Source: Mixophyes australis (lineage: Eukaryota; Chordata; Amphibia; Anura; Limnodynastidae). From it: DNA of 64,000 nt. Each line of letters opens with the position of its first letter. Position 1 is the stretch's first letter. A program made the position numbers and the translations under genes. Location of the stretch: assembly GCA_036250195.1 (NCBI GenBank), contig JAVHZZ010000004.1:144403729-144467728 (forward strand), in the 5' to 3' direction. This document shows positions 10,500 through 31,300 of this stretch, piece after piece. The notes below the pieces were generated by a model. That model was not told where the DNA came from and did not search any database. It saw only the letters and a list, made by a program, of their open reading frames with translations.

Positions 10500-11190
10500 T
10501 GGACCTTTTTTTTTTGCATTATATGACCAATCAACAGTCGTTTGCCATGTTCAAAAAGTAAAACCAAATTTTAAAAAATACAAAAAATTAAACCAAAAGT
10601 AAAATGCCGTGTCATAATTTAAAACAAGAGGTATTGACGTGCTCTAAAACTACTGTATTGTTGTTTATATTTTATAAACACTACACTTGAAAGCTTGAGT
10701 CTTTCAATAAAAAAGTAACTGTCCATTGCACGACTATGTGCAACAGGGACATTTTTTTGGGTTTACAAAGTCAAACAATAACACTTCGACCCTGTCTGTC
10801 TGGGGTCTCTCAATGACGAATTGTCTGTACCATGTTTGGAGGAGGTATTGTGGCCCCGGTATCAAATTGGGTACCGGGGCCACCCCACTATGCAGTCCAG
10901 ATACTTGTTTGGTGGAATTCTGACACGTGGAGGGTTTTTTAATTATATTGTGGCCTCGGTACAAAATTGTGTACCGGGGCCACCACACTACGCAGTCAAG
11001 ATAGATAGATGCGTATCATAGATAAACTGATAAAGTACATTCAGTGGTGTGGGGCAAATTGAAAAATATTCAAAATGCACTGACATTATCAAAAACAAGA
11101 GGTTGTCACACGCTAAAACTCCAACATGTATATGATGGAGAGGATGGAGGAGCAGCCGTATGTGTAGTGTAATGCAGACCTGTTGAAGGT
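10500..11190 (+). repeat. Decayed echoes of transposase coding sequence in the 3' region
   Basis: Segments match the coding region of the same element in the same order. CAACAGTCGTTTGCCATG at 10532 matches 8436. GGAGGTATTGTGGCCCCGGTA (about 10840) resembles the sequence near 8575-8595. AACAAGAGGTTGTCACACGC with GAGAGGATGGAGGAGCAGC (11094-11156) matches 9213-9275. Two hairpins with GGCCCCGGTA arms lie at 10850-10882 and 10952-10984. I infer a fragmentary duplicate of a related transposase gene. The later 79-bp minisatellite unit (TACGCAGTCCAGGTAC) seems to have grown from the end of this region. Confidence 0.65.
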
Positions 11191-11217
11191 TTTTTATATA
11201 TTTTATTGTGGTGCCCA

Positions 11218-13371
11218 GTGCCCACTCCTCTACGCAGTCCAGGTACATTTATTGGTTCGATTCATAAAAGTTCAGGGTTTTTAATATATTGTGGTGACCC
11301 ACTCCTCTACGCAGTCCAGGTACATTTATTGGTGCGATTCATAAAAGTTCAGGGTTTTTAATAGATATTGTGGTGACCCACTCCTCTACGCAGTCCAGGT
11401 ACATTTATTGGTGCGATTCATAAAAGTTCAGGGTTTTTAAGATATATTGTGGTGACCCACTCCTCTACGCAGTCCAGGTACATTTATTGGTGCGAATCAT
11501 AAAAGTTCAGGGTTTTTACGATATATTGTGGTGACCCACTCCTCTACGCAGTCCAGGTACATTTATTGGTGCGAATCATAAAAGTTCAGGGTTTTTAATA
11601 GATATTGTGGTGACCCACTACTCTACGCAGTCCAGGTACATTTATTGGTGCGATTCATAAAAGTTCAGGGTTTTTAATAGATATTGTGGTGACCCACTCC
11701 TCTACGCAGTCCAGGTACATTTATTGGTGCGAATCATAAAAGTTCAGGGTTTTTAAGATATATTGTGGTGACCCACTCCTCTACGCAGTCCAGGTACATT
11801 TATTGGTGCGAATCATAAAAGTTCAGGGTTTTTAATAGATATTGTGGTGACCCACTCCTCTACGCAGTCCAGGTACATTTATTGGTGCGATTCATAAAAG
11901 TTCAGGGTTTTTAATAGATATTGTGGTGACCCACTCCTCTACGCAGTCCAGGTACATTTATTGGTGCGATTCATAAAAGTTCAGGGTTTTTAATAGATAT
12001 TGTGGTGACCCACTCCTCTACGCAGTCCAGGTACATTTATTGGTGCGAATCATAAAAGTTCAGGGTTTTTAATAGATATTGTGGTGACCCACTACTCTAC
12101 GCAGTCCAGGTACATTTATTGGTGCGATTCATAAAAGTTCAGGGTTTTTAATAGATATTGTGGTGACCCACTCCTCTACGCAGTCCAGGTACATTTATTG
12201 GTTCGATTCATAAAAGTTCAGGGTTTTTAATATATTGTGGTGACCCACTCCTCTACGCAGTCCAGGTACATTTATTGGTGCGATTCATAAAAGTTCAGGG
12301 TTTTTAATAGATATTGTGGTGACCCACTCCTCTACGCAGTCCAGGTACATTTATTGGTGCGATTCATAAAAGTTCAGGGTTTTTAAGATATATTGTGGTG
12401 ACCCACTCCTCTACGCAGTCCAGGTACATTTATTGGTGCGAATCATAAAAGTTCAGGGTTTTTACGATATATTGTGGTGACCCACTCCTCTACGCAGTCC
12501 AGGTACATTTATTGGTGCGAATCATAAAAGTTCAGGGTTTTTAATAGATATTGTGGTGACCCACTACTCTACGCAGTCCAGGTACATTTATTGGTGCGAT
12601 TCATAAAAGTTCAGGGTTTTTAATAGATATTGTGGTGACCCACTCCTCTACGCAGTCCAGGTACATTTATTGGTGCGATTCATAAAAGTTCAGGGTTTTT
12701 AATAGATATTGTGGTGACCCACTCCTCTACGCAGTCCAGGTACATTTATTGGTGCGATTCATAAAAGTTCAGGGTTTTTAATAGATATTGTGGTGACCCA
12801 CTCCTCTACGCAGTCCAGGTACATTTATTGGTGCGATTCATAAAAGTTCAGGGTTTTTAAGATATATTGTGGTGACCCACTCCTCTACGCAGTCCAGGTA
12901 CATTTATTGGTGCGAATCATAAAAGTTCAGGGTTTTTAATAGATATTGTGGTGACCCACTCCTCTACGCAGTCCAGGTACATTTATTGGTGCGATTCATA
13001 AAAGTTCAGGGTTTTTAATAGATATTGTGGTGACCCACTCCTCTACGCAGTCCAGGTACATTTATTGGTGCGATTCATAAAAGTTCAGGGTTTTTAATAG
13101 ATATTGTGGTGACCCACTCCTCTACGCAGTCCAGGTACATTTATTGGTGCGATTCATAAAAGTTCAGGGTTTTTAAGATATATTGTGGTGACCCACTCCT
13201 CTACGCAGTCCAGGTACATTTATTGGTGCGAATCATAAAAGTTCAGGGTTTTTAATAGATATTGTGGTGACCCACTCCTCTACGCAGTCCAGGTACATTT
13301 ATTGGTGCGATTCATAAAAGTTCAGGGTTTTTAATAGATATTGTGGTGACCCACTCCTCTACGCAGTCCAG
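11218..13371 (+). repeat. 79-bp minisatellite in 3' region of nested hAT
   Basis: About 27 units of 77-79 bp, each with CTCTACGCAGTCCAGGTACA, TTTATTGGTGCGATTCATAA and AGTTCAGGGTTTTTAA. Variant order (GGTTCG; AATATATT; AAGATATATT; ACGATATATT; CACTACTC) starting at 11253 repeats from 12201, about 948 bp or 12 units later, so the array grew by block duplication. It ends abruptly in CAGTCCAGAAAGATACC at about 13371. Confidence 0.95.
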
Positions 13372-13499
13372 AAAGATACCTTGTTGCAACGTTTTGGACT
13401 AATAACTATATTGTGAGGTGTTCAGAATACACTGTAAATTAGTGGAAATGCTTGTTATTGAATGTTATTGAGGTTAATAATAGCCTAGGAGTGAAAATA

Positions 13500-13686
13500 A
13501 GCCCAAAAACTTGATTTTTAAACTTTTTATGTTTTTTTCAAAAAAAATCCGAATCCAAAACCTTAAATCCGAACCGAGACCTTTCGTCAAGTGTTTTGCG
13601 AGACAAATCCGAACCCCAAAAATAACGAAAATCCGGATCCAAAACACAAAACACGAGACCTCAAAAGTCGCCGGTGCACATCCCTA
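13500..13686 (+). repeat. Right subterminal repeats of nested hAT
   Basis: Multiple copies of AATCCGAA/AATCCGGA and CCAAAAC motifs lie between 13545 and 13650, just inside the right terminal repeat. The left end has the matching TCCGA motifs (6058-6125). Such short subterminal repeats are commonly hAT transposase binding sites. Confidence 0.7.
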
Positions 13687-13694
13687 ATAATTTT

Positions 13695-14216
13695 TAGCAC
13701 TCCTCAGTGCTTTTGGGGTGTCCTCCCTAATTGTGCATTAATATTTCTGGCTGTCAAAAGTCATAACTGTCAGCAGTATCTACTAAATAATTTTTAGCAC
13801 TCCTCAGTGCTTTTGGGGTGTCCTCCCTAATTGTGCATTAATATTTCTGGCTGTCAAAAGTCATTTCTGTCAGCAGTATCTACTAAATAATTTTTAGCAC
13901 ACCTCAGTGCTTTTGGGGTGTCCTCCCTAATTGTGCATTAATATTTCTGGCTGTCAAAAGTCATATCTGTCAGCAGTATCTACTAAATAATTTTTAGCAC
14001 TCCTCAGTGCTTTTGGGGTGTCCTCCCTAATTGTGCATTAATATTTCTGGCTGTCAAAAGTCATATCTGTCAGCAGTATCTACTAAATAATTTTTAGCAC
14101 TCCTCAGTGCTTTTGGGGTGTCCTCCCTAATTGTGCATTAATATTTCTGGCTGTCAAAAGTCATATCTGTCAGCAGTATCTACCAAATAATTTTTAGCAC
14201 TCCTCAGTGCTTTTGG
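13695..14216 (+). repeat. 100-bp tandem satellite, right segment of copy 1
   Basis: About 5.2 further 100-bp units continuing in phase from 6043 after the nested insertion. The variant order CATTT, CACA/CATAT, CATAT, CATAT+ACCAAAT repeats that of 5541-5940. The array ends mid-unit at GCTTTTGGG (about 14216), where the element's right-hand unique region starts. Confidence 0.95.
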
Positions 14217-14869
14217 GATTTTACTCCTAGTGGAGAGAGGATCTGATGCAGACAGATACCAAACTGCCTTTGTCCATTTCAATTTATATTGTACAGTATA
14301 TAACGGCTGAATTTATTAGTATTTTATACAAGTGGGGGGGGGCCTAGAGAGACAGAAACCAAACTGGCTTTCTCCATGTCAATTAATATTGTACAGTCTA
14401 TAACGGCTGGATTTTTTGGTATTTTATACAAGTGGAGGGGGCCTATAGAGACAGAAAGCAAACTGTCTTTTTCCATTTCTTTACATATTTAACTATAAGT
14501 GTAGGGTGTAATATAGATTCAAAGACGATGGCTGCATTGCCAATATGCATAGATGGAGAGGAAGACAATCTGTTTTGTGTGTAGAATAAATGAAGGCCTA
14601 CCAACGAAGAATTAAACAGTTTTTTTGGATGATTTATTACCTCAACAATTAGATTACTTATCTCTAAAACAGTTGGAGCACTAAATTGGGTTATTTTAGG
14701 CACAAAAACATGTATTTTCCAACAAAATAGCAAAACAAAACCAAACAAAACCAAAACCAAAACACGCAATGGCGGTTTTGCAAAACCAAAACCAAAACCA
14801 AAACACGACGGTAATCCAGATCCAAAACCGAATCCAAAACCAAAACACGGGGGTCAGTGACCATCTCTA
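14217..14869 (+). mobile_element. Right-hand region of hAT copy 1
   Basis: Contains three diverged sub-repeats with ACAGATACCAAACTG or ACAGAAACCAAACTG, then a CCAAAAC-rich end. It is colinear in reverse with 56809-57466 of copy 2. Copy 1 lacks the transposase N-terminal ORF that copy 2 keeps between this region and the satellite. Open frames on the minus strand (14443-14879) are repeat translations. Confidence 0.85.
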
Positions 14870-14877
14870 CTTTAAAC

Positions 14878-15178
14878 ACACCAGAGCCTGAGCATAAGAA
14901 AACGAAGCGAGTCTGAGTGAGATCTTACATACACTTTACCATGTTGTACCACAATAATTAAGAATTAAAGGCATTTACAGTAAATAATGTCCAGTCCAGC
15001 AGACATCATGTGCAAATGACAAGCATTATCATGGAGATTTCACAAGGCCTCAGTTCCTGCAGTTCTCTCTGTGATGTCACTAATGAGTTCTGACAGAGCT
15101 GGAACTCTACATGTCACAGAGACCTATGAGACTTTGATACTAATAAAAATTGCCAGGAGAGGTGGAGATGGATCAAAG
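14878..15178 (+). promoter_or_regulatory. acr upstream region / 5' UTR
   Basis: Between the hAT target site and the acr start codon. The hAT therefore ends only about 300 bp from the first coding exon. No TATA box or clear factor site stands out. In-frame upstream ATGs at 15071-15085 would give a longer N-terminus; I prefer 15179 because the signal peptide begins directly there. Confidence 0.4.
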
Positions 15179-26508
<11,330 letters not shown>

Positions 26509-28266
26509 GCTACAATGCTGCTGCTCCTCCTCCGACCCATCTTTCTAATAATCACAATCTAATTCAGCAAACTCAACCTCATATTCGCTACACCCAACAA
26601 ACGTATATATTTTGCAACCTGCAAACCCTAAGCCTATTCAGCAAATTGTCACAATTTCCTATAATCTGAAAGCAAAACCCTCTTATTTACAGCAGCCAGT
26701 AGAGGATTCCTATATAAATCAAGGCAGAAGAGCTTCAGCGATCAATGGAATCCTCCTTACACAGCATATATAACAATTACGGCCTTATACAGTCCACTTA
26801 CAGCAGCTCTTCACGTCACTGTATGCCAGTTAGTATTTGGGCTGCAATGATTAGTTGCTGAAGCCATATGAAGAGAGGATGCCTACACAGGATACAGAAT
26901 ATACAAAGAGAGACAGTTGAATGATTCATAGATATATGCCCTAAAGAGCAAACAATCTGAGATATATTTATTAAAGTGTTGTCAGTCACAAAAGTGTTGT
27001 GTCAAGTGGTGATCTAACAGGGAGTATAACAGTATAAATCAACATAGAAACTGGGAAATGAAGCCTATCCATTTTACTCTGAAAAAGAAAGGGGAAAACA
27101 TATTCAATTTATTGTATAAACCACATGTATAATTTAAAATGTACATGTAACCCTTGTGCCTTTCTGCTTATAACTGCCCGCTCCGATCTCTTAATAATTT
27201 AGCGGAGTTCCATGTGTCTTCGGAAATGCTGGCACTTTTCCATACAAACCAATACAAGTGCAAACCATGATGTGCAACACAAAACAAGAAACAGCTTTTA
27301 CCCCCCACCCCCGTTGCTTCTTACCTATGCAGACGGGAGGTGGGACTGGCATCCTTGGCTCCTCCGACTGGGAGTATGGCGCTGTGTTGTGACATCATAG
27401 CCAAGTGCCACGCTCCCAGTGTAACATGAATGAGCAGCATTCAACAGCTTCACATATTAGCAGCTACCGACTGTTTTTCCTTTATGTCAGTGGTCAGTGC
27501 TTCATGTGGGGACATTAAAATTCCTGGATGAATGACATTATGTCACCCATTCAGTGTTTTAGGCTCCTCCAACCATTGGAACCCAGGGCAACTGCCCAGG
27601 TTCACCTAATGGTAGAGCCAGTCCTGGCACTAATATAAGTAAAATGCTCTTTAAGGGATATACTTTAAAGTTACAGGATATCACACAATTAAATAATTAT
27701 TTACCCTGTTTTAAATTTGTGATGGATGTTTGTATTTTGTCCTCACTAGTTTAAAATTATATTCACTTTAAAAAAAGAGAGATATTCAGTGAAATACAAC
27801 AATAATTTAATAAGATGTAAAGGGTCTAACAAAATGAGTAGGACAAAGGAACAGGTATAGAAATCTGTAACCAACGTCACTTGTATTGGATTGAAATGTT
27901 AAATTCAGTTTTGTGCCCATTATGGATGAATTCCCACTAAACCAATCATATGAACACAGTTAGGAACTGATGTCACCAATGGCTAACAGTACACACAGGC
28001 GTAAAGTGAAGGCTGCTCAGCTGATCTTGGTTCAGTTGTACAGTATGTTCGCTCTGCTATTATTAATCCCAATAGTGTGGTAATAGTAATGTTCTGGAGT
28101 GTTCAGTCTTTGGGATTCCATTAAGTTTTATAACAAATTCAGGAGTCTGATCTCTTGAAGACTATATTTCTAGAATGGACTGCTTCCAAAGTTGTGGCCA
28201 TGATTAATGGTACAGCAGGAACACTATGCCTGGCATGGTCATCTCAAATCCTCAGTGAATGCCGTC
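26509..28266. other. acr-rabl2 intergenic region (convergent 3' ends)
   Basis: Holds both 3' UTRs. I found no confident poly(A) signal for either gene. A repeat-like patch at 27480-27625 (ending CCTAATGGTAGAGCCAGTCC) may be a MITE. There is no additional gene. Confidence 0.6.
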
Positions 28267-28347
28267 TCACACAGCCGTTGGTGACTCTCCATCTTCAGAT
28301 ATCTCGTCTTTATCAGATGTGTTATCCGGCTTCTCCAGCTCAAAGTT
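28267..28347 (-). CDS. rabl2: rabl2 coding exon 8 (C-terminus)
   Basis: Acceptor CTGTACAG. Encodes NFELEKPDNTSDKDEISEDG and SPTAV, then TGA. The tail is acidic and lacks a prenylation motif. Confidence 0.85.
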   Translation of the reverse strand, partial: NFELEKPDNTSDKDEISEDGESPTAV

Positions 28348-31300
28348 CTGTACAGACATTAGGGGAAATTAATATCCAGCCAAGGATTAAACTAAAGATT
28401 AAGAAAAAATTGTAATCTATAAACATTTGGGACAATCATTAGGTGGAAGTGAGACGGTATATGGTGGTATGCCACTTCTCCTACAGCTTTTATTATACTA
28501 CCATCAAATTAAATTCACTTACATTTTCCATACCACCTCTTCTAAATTTCCACTTCGACAACAGATACAGACAGTATGTAAGAGTTTATTGGTAGGCCCA
28601 TTAGTGACTTTAACAGACTGGAACAACTCGATCTATTATCTAGAACCTGGTGTCTTTACAGCATATTATTGTGTAAGAACTAGTGGCTTTGGTGCTGAAG
28701 AATTTTACCATGTATTTCATGTAGGGTTTAGATACATGCTTCATTTCCTGGTGTGCACACACACACAAAAAATAAGTTTAATAGCTGCCAGCACAAGGCA
28801 CAGCTTCATTTTTAGTATTCTTAATTAACATTAGTTTTTCTACTGCTACAGGTAAGAAGTCACCAGGTCAGGTGTTAGGTATGTACATTTCTTGTTGCTG
28901 GTTCGGTATACTGCTGCTTTACTGAGTTTAAGGGCATTATTGCCCCAGAGAAAAATAGTTTCCATGATCCATTCTGTACATTTCCTATGTACAGAATGGA
29001 TGGGATCTATGTGCATCTGTAAGCTCTCACGAATAGAACCCTCCCTCCCTACCTTATGTCTCACATCTGCAGCTTTTTTATCAACCTCGTATGTACCTGT
29101 TCTGTAGTTTTGTATGACATGTTATACCGATTGTCCGTCACCGCTTAGTTGTGGCACCTTACAAATAAACAATATGATGATCGCCTTGCAGACGCTGGAT
29201 AGGAACAACTATCCATTTTTTAAGATTTGTCTGTGATGTATTAACCTTGGAAGTAGAATAATGGGCACATAGACACACACCCTTGTCCCAAGCAAATATG
29301 AAGTCACATAATATATTATTACAAGGGCAACTCTTGTACCTCCAGCTCCTGCATCACTTCATCCAAAAAATCCCTTGAGTTCTGCTTGTAAGATACAGCT
29401 AGCTTAATGGCATCTGTAAATAACTAAAAGAGAGTATTTTTCATAAACATATTACATTAACAAGTCTGTTGTAGACATATATTATTAATGTAGAAAAAGG
29501 TGAAAATAATTCTCTAGATCAATGTTTTTCCCATCCCGTTCCCCAAGAACAACAACAGGTCATGTCTGGAGGTTTCTTCATAATACACAAGGAAGTGAAT
29601 CTGACCAATCCAGAAGTTGTCCCCTCAAGATCACACGTACATCTTCAACACATGACCTGTTTGGTGTAACTAAGGAGAGGGCTGAAAATATAGACTGCAC
29701 TATGGATCATTCAAAAAGAACATTGGTAGACACAATTAGGCCATTGGATTGTAATTAGGACTTTAGTAAATATCAACTAATGAGAAAAACATTTCAAACA
29801 ATCCAAGAACTAGGCAATATCTCATTAGATCCACTAAAGATTAATATTAAGAATATGTACGCCTTTAATTGGGTACAGAAAGGAACTAGTAAGAATAAAA
29901 AACACACAAAACTTGGACCCACAAAGTTTGTAGTCCACAAAAGTCAATAAACAAAGACAGCAACCAGCATTCATAACAAATTACTTGATTATGTGAGAGC
30001 ATTGGGCATATACAAAATAAGAACAGATATGATAATTTTGTCCTGAACAAATGATATTGTGCAGCTGTCATACATTACATTCAGAATAAGGACAGATACT
30101 GAGAGTAACACCCAACATAAAAAGTGGTGCAGTGCAGTTGAACAGAGAATATAAAACCTGTAATACGAATGGCCCATTTAGTGCATATACAGGATTTGAA
30201 AAATAAGTTATAGCAATAAATATATTCTGGTCTATAATTATGCTTTATATACATGTTTCCTAATGCTCACAATGGCTGCTAAGAGTTCAAATACATGACA
30301 TGAGCACCAATTTAAAAAGATATTTTGCAAACGTCTCCATTGTTATACAAGCTCTCTTTTCCCTGCTGATGCGGTTACTGTGATGTAAGACATTTTCACA
30401 CTGTAATACAGAAAATGTGTCTTCTATTAAATTATTTTCTGCATAATTGAGCCCCTCTTTTGGAAAAATTAACAGTGAGACTGGATGTAACATATTCAAT
30501 AATTATTTAGCAACATAAAACATCATATTAAGGTCGTGTTACCTTTACTACGTTGGTACCGTCAGCAGCTGAAACAAAGTAGAATGGCAGGTTGTGCTTC
30601 TTAGAAAAATTAAAACCTTTCTGCGTCACACGGAGGTCAGCTAGAATGTATGGAATAAGTGACAATGTTTATACACAGCCAGTAAGTGTGGGCAATGTGA
30701 CAACTTAAATGATATGACTGACCCAGATCACGTATAAGAAAAAGCATTCTGCATCGCAGAACATTCTCTCACCATCAATTTTGTTTGCCACAACAATGCA
30801 AGGAATTTCTGGCCGATATTGCCTCAGTTCCTGGTACCAATTGGAAAGGTTTTTGTATGTAACCTTGCGCTGCACATCAAATACCTGAAAAAAACAACAA
30901 CAATAAGCTTAGCTGACATGAAGTAAAGTGACATTAGTGAGACACAAGCAGAGGGTTCTACCTGGAGTTTGGCCTCAAAGAAAAACTAAGCACAATATCT
31001 GATCCACATTAAGAAAGAATCAACAGGACACCACTGAAGTTAGAAGCAAGTACTATCACTTATTTGTCAGGTGATATGTCTTCTAATGCATGGCAGGCCT
31101 CTATCCTAAATGGTACAAAAGATGCTAAGTTATCAGCAATATTAAGACTATACACTAGAGGGAGATTAAGCTGCCGAAAAAGTCATGTGCAAATTTCCAC
31201 AACACTGGTGAAACATACCATGATACAGGCATGGGCTTTGTGATAGTAGGAGGCATGCATGCTTTGGAATCTCTCTTGTCCAGCGGTATCCCAGAAATCT

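Larger units (their letters stand above)
6044..13686 (+). mobile_element. Nested hAT transposon carrying a near-complete transposase gene
   Basis: Starts TAGAGATGAGC and ends GCACATCCCTA (imperfect 11-bp inverted repeats). It is flanked by a perfect 8-bp duplication, ATAATTTT, at 6036-6043 and 13687-13694. That duplicated site lies within one 100-bp satellite unit. Removing the element and one duplicate restores the satellite phase, which proves a nested insertion. Order inside: TCCGA-rich palindromic left end, a repetitive leader (6272-7317), a BED-type hAT transposase gene (7318-10315, broken by one base), a decayed-coding 3' region with hairpins, a 79-bp minisatellite (11218-13371), and an AATCCGAA-rich right end (13545-13686). 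Confidence 0.95.
4307..14869 (+). mobile_element. hAT-type DNA transposon, satellite-bearing, copy 1 (split by a nested hAT)
   Basis: Terminal inverted repeats are TAGAGATGG (4307-4315) and CCATCTCTA (14861-14869). A perfect 8-bp target-site duplication, CTTTAAAC, lies at 4299-4306 and 14870-14877, the hallmark of hAT insertions. The left subterminal region (4313-4460) is rich in CCGAG/TCCGAA palindromes; the right (14745-14850) carries many CCAAAAC repeats, both plausible transposase-binding arrays. The interior is a 100-bp tandem satellite. The element has no transposase of its own. It is interrupted at 6044 by a 7.6-kb hAT element; without that insert it would be about 2.9 kb. A second copy in opposite orientation lies at 56809-62215. 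Confidence 0.95.
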
